Positions 8,191-16,621 of a stretch of DNA of 60,681 nucleotides are shown here, in pieces. Under the pieces are notes generated by a model. That model was not told where the DNA came from. It worked only from the letters and a program-made list of their open reading frames with translations, and did not search any database. Position 1 is the first letter of the stretch, and every line of letters begins with the position of its first letter. Location of the stretch: positions 1 through 60,681 of the forward strand of contig CAIUMM010000046.1 in the NCBI GenBank assembly GCA_903900265.1, in the 5' to 3' direction. The stretch comes from an uncultured Pseudomonadota bacterium (GTDB lineage: Bacteria; Myxococcota_A; UBA796; SXON01). The translations under genes were made by a program, and so were the position numbers.

Positions 8191-9206
8191 TGCTCGCCGT
8201 TTGGGCTGCGCTGCTCCTCGCGTGCACGCCGGGGCCGTCGGCGGGGCTGTCTGCGCTCCCCGCCGGGGCGCCGGCTGCGATGCTCGCGACCTGCGATCAG
8301 GAGCCGTACCCGCAGCTTGCGATCGGGTGCCGGGTCGAGGCCGCCGCGCGCGCCGCGGATTTGGGCGACGTCGCGACGATCGAAGCGGCCTGCGCCGCGG
8401 TCCCTGCGGGCCCGTGGAAGAGCGAATGTCACTTTCGTGCGGGCGAGCAGCTTGGAAAGTCCGGCCACACCGATGATTCCCTCGCGCAGTGCGGGCAAGC
8501 GGGGGACTACACGCGCTTTTGCATCACCCACGCGGGATGGGGCTTGCCGCCCGATGACACCCGCTCGCCGGATGCGCTGGCGGCGCTCGCGGTGGAGCGG
8601 ATCCCCGGGCCCCAAGGGGTGGTCGCCGCGAAGGTGCTGCGCGCCCGAGCGTGGTTCAATCGGTACGTCGGGACCGGCGCGGCCGATCCCGCGTTGGCTC
8701 GCGCCGCGATCGGCGACGACGCGGCCCCGGCTCGCACCGCCTGGGCCATCGAAGCGGTGCGCCTCGCGGGAAGCTTCGACGTCGCCGCGCAGGCCTGGAG
8801 CGGCGCCGGGCTCACCGGCGCGGCGGTGCCGGTGCAGCAGCGGGTTGGGCGGTATGACACGTTCCCCGACATGCTCGGCGAGGCTCAGCTCCCGCACACC
8901 GTGACCTTCGCCGATGCCTCGCGCTTTGTCGGCCAAACCGACGCGGAGGACCTCGACATCGCGCTCATCGAGGCGGTGTACTACAACACGAAGGACGCCA
9001 CGAGCGAGTCGGGCGCTGCGTTTGCGCGCTGGTTGGACGATCCGCGGCCGCGGGTGCGGTACACCGCGCTTCGGCGCTTTCGCGCGCTGCCTTCGACCGG
9101 CGTAGAGGCGCGATTGACGGCGATGGCGAAGGATCCCGACCCGATCATCCGCGCCCACGTCGAAGACGCGCTGAAGTATCGTACCTGGCTGGGGCGCCCG
9201 AAGTAG
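8190..9206 (+). CDS. Putative lipoprotein with HEAT-like C-terminus
   Basis: 338 residues. The GTG start shares one base with the stop of the SPFH gene. The N terminus MLAVWAALLLACTPG is a short lipoprotein signal with lipobox LLAC. The body is helical and Cys-containing (ATCDQ, AIGCR, AACAAV, SECHF, AQCGQ), and the final ~60 residues read like HEAT repeats: WLDDPRPRVRYTALRRF and MAKDPDPIIRAHVEDAL. No enzyme motif was recognised. The tight coupling suggests it works with the SPFH-GYF protein, perhaps as its envelope partner; this is inference. Confidence 0.65.
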   Translation: MLAVWAALLLACTPGPSAGLSALPAGAPAAMLATCDQEPYPQLAIGCRVEAAARAADLGDVATIEAACAAVPAGPWKSECHFRAGEQLGKSGHTDDSLAQCGQAGDYTRFCITHAGWGLPPDDTRSPDALAALAVERIPGPQGVVAAKVLRARAWFNRYVGTGAADPALARAAIGDDAAPARTAWAIEAVRLAGSFDVAAQAWSGAGLTGAAVPVQQRVGRYDTFPDMLGEAQLPHTVTFADASRFVGQTDAEDLDIALIEAVYYNTKDATSESGAAFARWLDDPRPRVRYTALRRFRALPSTGVEARLTAMAKDPDPIIRAHVEDALKYRTWLGRPK

Positions 9207-9227
9207 CGCAGCCCTTACCCGACAGGG

Positions 9228-10301
9228 TCACCGATTGAGCAGCATCCGGTCGACCCGCAGGTGTGCGCTGGTGCGGAGAAATCCGAGCGTGCGCTCCACA
9301 AAATCGTCGTCGCCACCGATGCGAGCTTGCACCTCGGCTCTGCGGTCCTCGTCGCCTTGCCGGCGCGACGACCACAGGCGCAACAGCGGGCGCACCGCGT
9401 GGCCGTCGAGCTCTCCTGCCCGCCAAAGCACGCCCAACGGCGCGTCGCCGGTTGCGCTCCCGCGCACCCCGCCGCGAAGCACGGTGCCGTCGCATTCGAT
9501 CAGCGCGACCGAACCATCGGCGTTCGCCGCGAGACATCCTCGACCTGCCGGCGGACGGACCGCGGTCGCCAGACGTTCGGCGAGCTCGCGCACTTTGGCG
9601 CTGCGCCGGCCGCGTGCGGCCACCGCGGGACGCCGCCGCAGCCGATGCACCTGCGCGACGAGGCGGTCGGAGAGCTCGGTGCGTAACATGTGTTCGATGG
9701 TGTCGATGCCGACGTGGGGGCTCTCGGTCAGCTCGGAGAGCGCCTCGCCGTCGGCGCCGAACAGCGCGGCGATGCGCCCGACGCCCGCTGCGCCCTCGAG
9801 GACTTCGCCGCCGGGAATGCCGGACACCTTCCAAACGCCACGATGCCGGACCAGCGTCGCTGCGCTCAGCGTCCCGTAGGGGTCGGGCAGGCTCTGCACC
9901 GCCGCTACGAGCACCTGCGCACAAAGCAACGGGTCTTCGCCGATATCCGGCAGCAGATCGCTCAGGGATAGCTCGATGGGCGGGCTCACCCACACGCCCG
10001 CCGCTGCCGGAGCCCACTCGAGCACTCCCGGCCGGCTTGGCGGCGTCCACGTCCCGACGACCATGTGCACGCGGTGACCGGAGATCGTGTCCCACGCCTC
10101 CCACGACGTCGTGCTCCGGTCCCAGGCCAGCAGCTGACTGCGTTTGTACGGGCCAAAGCGCGTAGGCACCCGCTCGGCGGTGCCCTCCATGTCCAGCAGC
10201 TCCTGGTAGAGTCGGGGATGGGGAAGCAGCGCTGCCGTCCGCGGAAAAGCGGAGCCGGTCGCGTTCAAAAACCGTTCGCGGATCGCGTCGACGGAGGGCA
10301 C
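9228..10301 (-). CDS. Hypothetical protein, possible degenerate pseudokinase
   Basis: 357 residues, GTG start immediately after the stop of the SDR-SCP2-MaoC gene (no spacer). Residues ~48-85 (RFGPYKRSQLLAWDRST, then WEAWDTISGHRVHMVV) follow the pattern of a Ser/Thr kinase N lobe, but the glycine loop has no GxG and the ATP-binding Lys is not at its place. The region where HRD and DFG should occur (LVAAVQSLPDPYGTLSAATL, VRHRGVWKVSGIPGGE) keeps the spacing without the catalytic residues. The C-terminal part has an Arg-rich helical stretch. I therefore suspect a pseudokinase, but this is a weak similarity by eye; it could be an unrelated fold. Confidence 0.55.
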   Translation of the reverse strand: MPSVDAIRERFLNATGSAFPRTAALLPHPRLYQELLDMEGTAERVPTRFGPYKRSQLLAWDRSTTSWEAWDTISGHRVHMVVGTWTPPSRPGVLEWAPAAAGVWVSPPIELSLSDLLPDIGEDPLLCAQVLVAAVQSLPDPYGTLSAATLVRHRGVWKVSGIPGGEVLEGAAGVGRIAALFGADGEALSELTESPHVGIDTIEHMLRTELSDRLVAQVHRLRRRPAVAARGRRSAKVRELAERLATAVRPPAGRGCLAANADGSVALIECDGTVLRGGVRGSATGDAPLGVLWRAGELDGHAVRPLLRLWSSRRQGDEDRRAEVQARIGGDDDFVERTLGFLRTSAHLRVDRMLLNR

Positions 10302-12377
10302 CTACCGCACCTCGAAGGTGGCATGGGAGAGCACCGGCTGACCTGCGGCGTTCAAGGTCGTGAAGCTGCAACCGGTCACGTTGGACCAGCACTGCACGGT
10401 CAGCGCCTCGCCGTTCAGCACCGGCCGCGCGAACCGCACCGCGATGCGCTGCACGCGGCGTGCGTCGTTGTCCGCGAGCGCGCGGGTGACCGCGGCGCCG
10501 CTCATCGCCATCGTACACAGCCCTTGCAGGATCACGCCGGGGAGGCCGGCGGCTGCGGCGGTGGCCGTATCGGTGTGGATCGGGTTGTCGTCCAGCGACG
10601 CCGCTGCGTATTGCAGGGATTGATCGTCCGCGATCGCGAGCGACAAGCTGTGGTCTGGCGCAGGAGGCGCGGGCGGCTTGGGCGCGGAAGACGGCGCGGT
10701 CGGCGCGGCCGCGGGTTTGCGCTCGGTGCCGCGAATGAAGTACACGGTGGTGCACGACACCGCGAGCTGTCCATCTACAAAGCCGAAGATCCTCGAGGTG
10801 ACCAGCAAGCCGGAGGACTTTTCTTCGACGCTCTGCAGCTCGCCGCGCGTGTGGACGAGATCCCAGGGGCGGATCACCTTGTGGAAGGTCGCGTCATGCT
10901 CGCCGTGCACGAGGCGCAGCAGGTCGAGCCCCAGCTCGGGATCGGTGGCGATCTGAAAAATCAGGCCGTGCATCAGGCGTACATGAAACATCGGCGGACA
11001 GATCGGATCGGCGCCGTGGTAGGCCGGCGAGGTGTCGCTGGTGGCGTGGGCGTAAGCGAGCGCGTGCGCCGGATCTGCAAACTGGTAGCCACCATCGTAG
11101 CGTTTTCCGATCGGCCACTTCTTTTGGGCTGGAGCGGGCTCGGCGGGCTCGGCGGTCGCAGCGGTGGCCGCGTCAGGCGCGGCGGCTTCGGGGCGCGGCG
11201 TCGAAAAGTCGAAGACGGTGGCGAACTTCATCACGATCGGGAGGTTGTCTGCGGTGATCTTCCCTTTCATGAACGCCTTGGTCGCGTCGACCGTCTGCTT
11301 GAAGATGCCGATGATCGTGGCTGCGTCGGTCTTCATCGTGCAGTCGGGGGAGCCGGTCAAGCCGTCTTCTACCCACGCTTTCCCATCCTTGACCACCAGC
11401 GTCTGGCCGGGGGCGTCGGAGATCGCAAAGTGCAGCCGCATCGCCAGATCGCCGGCCCGATCGGCGCGAAAAGCCTTCGGTGCGAGCGCGAACACGTCTC
11501 GAACCGGTGATGCGGCTCCGGATGCGGACGCGGCGGGCGCTACGGTAGCTGCAAAAGCGGAGATGTCCTCGTACTTGGCGGCGATCTCCTCGGCCGTCCA
11601 AAGCTCCGAACCTGCTTTTTCGACGCCTTCGTTGGTCTGCACTTCGTACAGGTGGATGCGCTGCCCGGCCACCCCGAGCACCTTGCCGGTGACCTTGCGC
11701 GCCAGCGGACTCGCGAGGAACACTGCGACCGGCGCGATCTGCGCGGGCGTCCAGTCGTCACCGATGCGATCGATGTCTTCGGTCATGCGCGTCTTTGCGA
11801 TCGGCGCGATGCAGTTGGCGGTGATGTTGGCGCGCTGCAGCTCGATGGCGAGCACGCGGGTGAAGCCGTAAATCCCCGCTTTTGCTGCGGCGTAGTTGGC
11901 TTGACCGAAGTTGCCGATCATGCCCGAGTAGGACGTGGTGTTGATGATCGACCCGCCCGCCCGGCTGAGCGCGGGCAGCGCGGCGCGCACGACGTTCCGG
12001 GTGCCGGTCAGGTGCACCGCGACGACGATGTCCCATTCTTCGTCGGTGAGCTTGGAGAAGGTGCGGTCGCGGAGGACGCCCGCGTTGTTGACGATGGTGT
12101 CGAGGCGGCCCCAGCGGGTCACCGCCGCTTCGACCATCCGCGCGCAATCGGCGGGGACGGTCACGTTGCCGAAGTCCGCGATCGCGTCTCCGCCGAAGGC
12201 CACGATCTCCTGCACCACGGTGCGGGCGGGGGCGTCCGAGGCGCCGTCGCCGTCTCGCGCGCCACCGAGGTCGTTGACGACGACGCGGGCGCCTGCCGCA
12301 GCAAAAGCGAGCGCGTACGCACGTCCGATGCCGTTGCCAGCGCCGGTGATCAGCACCACTTGATCCTTCAGCAACAC
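10302..12377 (-). CDS. Trifunctional SDR-SCP2-MaoC protein (peroxisomal MFE-2-like)
   Basis: 691 residues with three domains. Residues 1-~290 are a short-chain dehydrogenase: TGAGNGIG at 11-18, NNAG at 97-100, catalytic Ser149, Tyr162 and Lys166. Residues ~300-400 are an SCP2 sterol/lipid-carrier domain (MRLHFAISDAPGQTLVVKDG, DCTMKTDAATIIGIF). From ~420 to the end is a MaoC/hydratase-2 double hotdog whose second half contains the active site YAAASLDDNPIHTD followed by QGLC. In the eukaryotic multifunctional enzyme the order is SDR, hydratase 2, SCP2. The likely reactions are hydration of 2-enoyl-CoA to (R)-3-hydroxyacyl-CoA and its oxidation. The usual HGL after the catalytic loop is QGL here. 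A pseudokinase-like gene follows directly. Confidence 0.88.
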   Translation of the reverse strand: MLLKDQVVLITGAGNGIGRAYALAFAAAGARVVVNDLGGARDGDGASDAPARTVVQEIVAFGGDAIADFGNVTVPADCARMVEAAVTRWGRLDTIVNNAGVLRDRTFSKLTDEEWDIVVAVHLTGTRNVVRAALPALSRAGGSIINTTSYSGMIGNFGQANYAAAKAGIYGFTRVLAIELQRANITANCIAPIAKTRMTEDIDRIGDDWTPAQIAPVAVFLASPLARKVTGKVLGVAGQRIHLYEVQTNEGVEKAGSELWTAEEIAAKYEDISAFAATVAPAASASGAASPVRDVFALAPKAFRADRAGDLAMRLHFAISDAPGQTLVVKDGKAWVEDGLTGSPDCTMKTDAATIIGIFKQTVDATKAFMKGKITADNLPIVMKFATVFDFSTPRPEAAAPDAATAATAEPAEPAPAQKKWPIGKRYDGGYQFADPAHALAYAHATSDTSPAYHGADPICPPMFHVRLMHGLIFQIATDPELGLDLLRLVHGEHDATFHKVIRPWDLVHTRGELQSVEEKSSGLLVTSRIFGFVDGQLAVSCTTVYFIRGTERKPAAAPTAPSSAPKPPAPPAPDHSLSLAIADDQSLQYAAASLDDNPIHTDTATAAAAGLPGVILQGLCTMAMSGAAVTRALADNDARRVQRIAVRFARPVLNGEALTVQCWSNVTGCSFTTLNAAGQPVLSHATFEVR

Positions 12378-12407
12378 GAAACCTCCGACCGTCGAGCGCT
12401 TATCCGG

Positions 12408-13907
12408 CTACCCTCCGAACTGGGGCAGATCTACGGGGCGCGGGGGGCGTGCGCTGTGGAAAACTACGCGGATGTCCGCCTGCCAGCCCTCTACGGTCAC
12501 GGTCTCGGGCGCGACCACGCCGAAGATCCGCGCGAGGTCGCTGTCCCGCTGTGCCGTCCGCACACGGCTGCGAATCCAACGCGCGCCGTCTCCGGTCGCT
12601 ACGACCACCGTGTCTACGCCGTTTTCTCCCAGCGATGCCGTCAGCGTCAGCGTTCCAGGGAGCAGCGGGATGTGGTCCGCGCCGCCGAGAGCGGGCTTGC
12701 CCGACAGCGCGGGATCGATCTCGCCAAAGCCGCAGGAAGGGCATGCGGGATCGAGCCAGAGCACCACGCCTTTGCCTGGCTGGGCGGCGAGCAGCAGGCG
12801 GTCGTAGCCAACAAAGGTGTCCGCATCGGCGTGCTCGCCGGTCAACACCCAGCGCGACGGCACCCGCTCTTGCCCGAGAAACCGCAACAACACCAGCGCA
12901 CGTTCCCCGTCGGTCATCCAGCCGGACTGCCACGCGTGGTTCAGCGGGCGCGGGTGTGTGACGTCGCCGAGCACGCCGCGGATCGGCGCCCGGACGGCGT
13001 CCCAGAGCGCGTGGAGCACGGCGTCCTTGTCTTTGTTGCCGCGCAACGCCATCGGCACCGCGGGCTCGGGCAGGCTCGCTGTGCCGAAGCGGGCGTCGGT
13101 CCCCGCCACGAAGGCCACGTCATCGGCGACCACCCCGATCCCGCTCACCGATTGCACCCTCCAGCGGAAGTCGCCGCCCGCCGGTGCGGTCGCGCGTACG
13201 CCATCGGGCACGGCCTGTACGTCCGCTTCGTCGCTGCGTCCGATCAACACGCCGTTGGGCAGCGTTACGTTCAGCGAGCCCGGGGGCATCCGCACCTCGC
13301 CCATCGCCGGGGCTGGAGCCGCTTCGTAGCGCACCGTCGCAGCGCCCGGACCGCCGCTCCACCAGCTCCCTGTCGCGCTGGGGCCGTCCAGCCAGCCGGC
13401 CTCGCCGTCGGGCCCGAAGGTCCAGACCGACGACCGCTGCCATCGCCCGAACTTCCGGTCGGTGAAGCCCCACTCGGGGTGCTTATTCGCCACGTAGCTC
13501 CACTCCTGCGCGACGGACGCACCCCGCGCGAGCGTAGGGGCGCTGCCGTCGAGCAACACGTCCACGTGCGGCTCTCCGGGGAGGTCCTGCGTCCACGCGA
13601 GTCGGATCAGCAGGTGGTCTCCTGCGATCAGCGTGGGTGCGGTCAGGCGCCAGCCTAAGGCCGGGACGCCCCACGGATGCGCGACCAGCTGCTCTTTCGG
13701 GAGGCGCTTCGGGAAGTCCTCGTGCACGGTCCAGGCGGTGATCTGGGCGCTGCGATCGGCGACGACCGAGACCGCCGGGCAGCTTCCGTCGGTGCTGATG
13801 TCGAACTCGATGCCGTCCGCACCGTGGGTTTGCGCGACGGTGCAGGCGGCGAGCGCCGAGGGGGTGAGCGCCGAAAGCCACAGATTCGCGAGCGAGAGCG
13901 TGAACAT
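12408..13907 (-). CDS. Secreted protein with degenerate transglutaminase-like region
   Basis: 499 residues with a Sec signal peptide (MFTLSLANLWLSALTPSALA, then ACTVAQ). The middle is beta-rich. Residues ~310-430 resemble the DUF3857/transglutaminase arrangement: GERALVLLRFLGQERVPSRWVL, a GYDRLLLAA strand, then VLWLDPACPSCGFGEIDPAL, matching the family's 'wlDPt...G.ip..l.G' end. The usual GDCKDKA catalytic Cys segment reads MTDGERA, so the nucleophile is absent, and the His-containing strand reads GYDR. If the assignment is right the protein is a non-catalytic transglutaminase fold acting in the periplasm. It is the first gene of a minus-strand run whose other members act on acyl-CoA; a functional link is not evident. 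Confidence 0.6.
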   Translation of the reverse strand: MFTLSLANLWLSALTPSALAACTVAQTHGADGIEFDISTDGSCPAVSVVADRSAQITAWTVHEDFPKRLPKEQLVAHPWGVPALGWRLTAPTLIAGDHLLIRLAWTQDLPGEPHVDVLLDGSAPTLARGASVAQEWSYVANKHPEWGFTDRKFGRWQRSSVWTFGPDGEAGWLDGPSATGSWWSGGPGAATVRYEAAPAPAMGEVRMPPGSLNVTLPNGVLIGRSDEADVQAVPDGVRATAPAGGDFRWRVQSVSGIGVVADDVAFVAGTDARFGTASLPEPAVPMALRGNKDKDAVLHALWDAVRAPIRGVLGDVTHPRPLNHAWQSGWMTDGERALVLLRFLGQERVPSRWVLTGEHADADTFVGYDRLLLAAQPGKGVVLWLDPACPSCGFGEIDPALSGKPALGGADHIPLLPGTLTLTASLGENGVDTVVVATGDGARWIRSRVRTAQRDSDLARIFGVVAPETVTVEGWQADIRVVFHSARPPRPVDLPQFGG

Positions 13908-13975
13908 GCGCCTGTCTATTCCGCTTTGTCGGGCGGTTCCTTACGAAAAATCGCTTGACCGCTCGGGACGGACGG

Positions 13976-13997
13976 CTGACTGACGGAGGTCGGTCAG
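13976..13997. promoter_or_regulatory. Imperfect inverted repeat in divergent intergenic region
   Basis: CTGACTGAC, four-base spacer, GTCGGTCAG: nine-base arms with one mismatch, placed between the divergent genes at 13907 (minus) and 14118 (plus). It could be an operator serving either gene or a transcribed hairpin. No T tract follows, so a terminator is unlikely. The rest of 13908-14117 shows no other feature I can support. Confidence 0.35.
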
Positions 13998-14117
13998 TCG
14001 CGTGCGTTCGGGGGCGACTGCCGATTGGATGCGGTGAAAAACATTGCTTTTTTGAGCGTAGTTGGGCAGCTGCGTTGCGGCACGCGCCGTGCTTGGAGCG
14101 GTGCCCGGAGGTTGTCG

Positions 14118-14588
14118 ATGGATATTTTCACGCGTCTGGGGCAGGAGTGGCTGCGACAGCACGAGCGTGCGCGCATTCGTCGCGCGCGCAGTTGGCGTCG
14201 GTTCAAACGTTATGTTCTACCTTGGCTTCCGGTGGCTTTTAAGTGCTTTCTTGGCTGGTATGTCACCTACGCCTTGTTGGGGATGGTCGGGTGGCGCATG
14301 CCCAAGGACGAGGGGGTGTGTCCCGCTCCTTTCGAGGTCGCGGACGCGGCGCTCAGCCCGGACGGGAACGCGCATCTGCTGACGCGCACGCCGAAGACCG
14401 TGTGCTGGTGGACCGTGAACGAAGACGGAGAACGCTGGTTTGTCCGTCGGTTTCACATCGAAGCAGATGCTTCCGTGGAGCTTTCCTGGGACGATATCGC
14501 CGGGCAGCTGCGCTTGAAGTCGCGCGCCCCCCACAAAGGCGTCGATCAGCGGTGGTTGGACCCGGCAGAGTGGGGCGCTGCGCCATGA
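14118..14588 (+). CDS. Small single-span membrane protein, unknown
   Basis: I use the ATG at 14118 (GGAGG six bases upstream) rather than the longer frame from 14025. 156 residues: an Arg-rich cytoplasmic N terminus (RQHERARIRRARSWRRFKRY), one hydrophobic helix (VLPWLPVAFKCFLGWYVTYA region, ~40-66), then a ~90-residue soluble domain with Trp and paired Cys. The positive-inside rule puts the C-terminal domain in the periplasm. No family was recognised. Its last 43 bases overlap convergently with the 3' end of the PLP-enzyme gene, which is a fairly long antiparallel overlap. Confidence 0.65.
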   Translation: MDIFTRLGQEWLRQHERARIRRARSWRRFKRYVLPWLPVAFKCFLGWYVTYALLGMVGWRMPKDEGVCPAPFEVADAALSPDGNAHLLTRTPKTVCWWTVNEDGERWFVRRFHIEADASVELSWDDIAGQLRLKSRAPHKGVDQRWLDPAEWGAAP

Positions 14589-16033
14589 GCGCCGTCGTGC
14601 CCCTTTGCAACGCGGGCGATCCCGGCGATGACCGCCTCGATCTCGTACGGAAATCCTGCAGAGTTCCCGCTGACGCGCAGCCAGCCGTCGCGGGCGCCGC
14701 CGAAGCGCGGTCGGAAATCCACGTGCAGGCCACGGGCTGCCAGCGCCTCCACCGCCGCGTTTCCTTCGGTGATCTCGACGCAGACAAACGCGGCGCGCCG
14801 CTCGCTCCCCCATCCGCCGCGCACCTTCAAGCCGTGCGCTGCGCAGGCCCGAAGCGCCACGTCCACCAGCCCGGCTGTGACGCGCCGCGCGCGCTGAACC
14901 GCCGCAGGCAGGTCCCCGCCGGTCACGCTCGCCGCCGCGGTCAGCTCCCCCAACAGCATCGCCATGCCCGTCAATGTCGGCGTGCCGGCCTGCATTCGCG
15001 AGCCATCCTCGGCGCGCCGCACCGCGCCCTTTTCGAACGCGAAGGCCGCTGCGTGCCCCCACCATCCCGTGCGCCGGGGCGTGAGCTGCTCGGGGCCCGC
15101 TTTCAGCCAGCGCCGCGGGATGTACAAGAACCCTGCGCCCGTGCCGCTGCGCAGCTGCTTGTGCCCGCCGCCGACGACGAGCACGTGGTCGCCGAGCTTG
15201 GCGGCGTCGATGGGCACCGAGCCTGCGGTCTGGTAGGCGTCGAGCAGCAAGATCGCGCCGGGACAGCGCTCCCGAAGGCCGGCGGCCAGCGCCGGTACGT
15301 CCTGCAACCAGCCAGACTCGAACAGCGCGTGGGAGATCGAGAGCACCCGCACGTCGGGGGTGAGCGCGTCGAGGATGCGCGCGGTTGGCACGCTGCCGTC
15401 CTCATCGACGGGGACTTCGAGCAAACGACCGCCGCAGTTCTGTGCCCACTGGTGGTGTACGTAGTGCCCGGTGGTGAAGTGCCCGGCGGTGTAGACGAGC
15501 GTGCCGCCGTTGACGCCCTCCAGCACCGCCGAGAGCGCGTCGGATGCGTTGGGAAACCACACGACGTCGCCGTTTTCGAGGTCCCCGCCGACCAGCGCGG
15601 CCACGCGCGCCCGGTACTGCGTCATCACCTCTACCCACGTGCCTTCGTCCCAGACGCCAATTCCCGCTTCCGCCACCTCGGCGAGCTGGTGCAGGACGGC
15701 CGCGGGGCCGACCACCGAAGGAACGCCCATCGAGTGCGAGCAGCAATACACGCCGCGATCGAGGTTGGGGTACAGCGCGCGCAGCTCGAGCTGCTCGGCG
15801 TCCAATCCCAGCGCCGCGGCGTGCAGGATTCGCAGCCGCTGCGCTTCGGTTTGGCCTCCCGAGAGCGTTGCGTTGCTGGCGGCCACGTCGGCCGCGACCG
15901 TGCTGAGCATCGCTTGCGGGCTCGCGCCCCACAAGCCGCTCAGGAAGCTGGAGATCCGGCCCTCCGAAGCCCGCTGCGCCTCGATGATGGCGTCGTACAG
16001 AACCTGGGAATCCGCCACAGAACCGTTGTTCAC
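14546..16033 (-). CDS. Kynureninase-like class V PLP-dependent enzyme
   Basis: 495 residues, GTG start. Fold-type I PLP signatures: an NAS-D loop near 161-165 (FPNASDALSAVL), the cofactor-pyridine Asp265 in LLLDAYQTAGSVPID, and the Schiff-base Lys292 in VVGGGHKQLRSGTGAGFLYI. The N-terminal YCCSHSMGVPS matches the position of kynureninase YLCGNSLG. Kynureninases cleave kynurenine to anthranilate, but several active-site segments differ and the protein carries ~85 extra N-terminal residues, so a cysteine desulfurase-like or other C-S/C-C lyase role is equally possible. No tryptophan-catabolism gene is nearby. It is divergent from the membrane protein at 16075. Confidence 0.75.
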   Translation of the reverse strand: MNNGSVADSQVLYDAIIEAQRASEGRISSFLSGLWGASPQAMLSTVAADVAASNATLSGGQTEAQRLRILHAAALGLDAEQLELRALYPNLDRGVYCCSHSMGVPSVVGPAAVLHQLAEVAEAGIGVWDEGTWVEVMTQYRARVAALVGGDLENGDVVWFPNASDALSAVLEGVNGGTLVYTAGHFTTGHYVHHQWAQNCGGRLLEVPVDEDGSVPTARILDALTPDVRVLSISHALFESGWLQDVPALAAGLRERCPGAILLLDAYQTAGSVPIDAAKLGDHVLVVGGGHKQLRSGTGAGFLYIPRRWLKAGPEQLTPRRTGWWGHAAAFAFEKGAVRRAEDGSRMQAGTPTLTGMAMLLGELTAAASVTGGDLPAAVQRARRVTAGLVDVALRACAAHGLKVRGGWGSERRAAFVCVEITEGNAAVEALAARGLHVDFRPRFGGARDGWLRVSGNSAGFPYEIEAVIAGIARVAKGHDGAHGAAPHSAGSNHR

Positions 16034-16074
16034 ATGCTCTCCTGCTCGCCCGCCCTCTATCCTCGGACCTCGCC

Positions 16075-16569
16075 ATGATGCTCGCTCTGCTTGTCTGGTT
16101 CCTCGTAAGCCCCAACCTGCCCGGAGCCTCTGCGGACGCGGTTCGGGTGGCTCGCCCGCTGCGGTATCGCGTGGTTCATCTGCTTTTCCCTTCGCTTCTA
16201 CGGGCGGTTGCGGCGTGGTTGGTCGGGTGCGCGGCCGGCACGTTGTTTGTGGTGCTGGCCGTGGCCTTCCGTGCGCCGGCGATCGCGGTGCTGGGCCCGA
16301 CGGCGGCGGCGTTGGGGGCGTCCGCGGGTGTGGCGGTCTTGCTCGCCGCGGTCTTTCGGGAGCGCATGTGGGTGCGCGCGCTGGGGCTCCCCGCAGACTG
16401 GCGTGGCCCGTGGCTCGCAGGAACGCTCGCGCGTCGTGTGGAGCACAGACCCCTGCGCCCGCTCACCGTTCCGTGGGATGCGCTTACGCCGGTGCAGTCG
16501 CCTTCGCTGGACCGTCCCAGTCGTGCGCTGACGGTGCGGCTCTTTGTGCCCGCGCGGGCCGGGGCGTAG
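16075..16569 (+). CDS. Small membrane protein, unknown
   Basis: 164 residues, start at tandem ATG codons 42 bases from the divergent start at 16033. It has an N-terminal hydrophobic stretch (MMLALLVWFLVSPNLPGASA) that may be a signal anchor, followed by two further hydrophobic segments (~45-65 and ~67-93, ending AGVAVLLAAVF). The C-terminal ~70 residues are Arg- and Pro-rich and soluble. No family recognised. It precedes two glycosyltransferase genes on the same strand, so an accessory envelope role is conceivable. Confidence 0.55.
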   Translation: MMLALLVWFLVSPNLPGASADAVRVARPLRYRVVHLLFPSLLRAVAAWLVGCAAGTLFVVLAVAFRAPAIAVLGPTAAALGASAGVAVLLAAVFRERMWVRALGLPADWRGPWLAGTLARRVEHRPLRPLTVPWDALTPVQSPSLDRPSRALTVRLFVPARAGA

Positions 16570-16621
16570 CGCGGGTGGGGTGCCTGCGCGCACGTCGGCG
16601 CGGGCCGGGCTACATCCTCAT

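Noticed and set aside
9145..10755. 536-residue minus-strand frame
   Set aside because: Runs across two genes in a different frame, with Arg/Ala-rich composition and no motif.
11652..13658. 668-residue plus-strand frame
   Set aside because: Shadow of the SDR and transglutaminase-like genes; Arg/His-rich composition is typical of antisense frames in GC-rich DNA.
13908..14117. tRNA or small RNA in the gap
   Set aside because: No cloverleaf pattern or CCA end was seen; only an imperfect inverted repeat.
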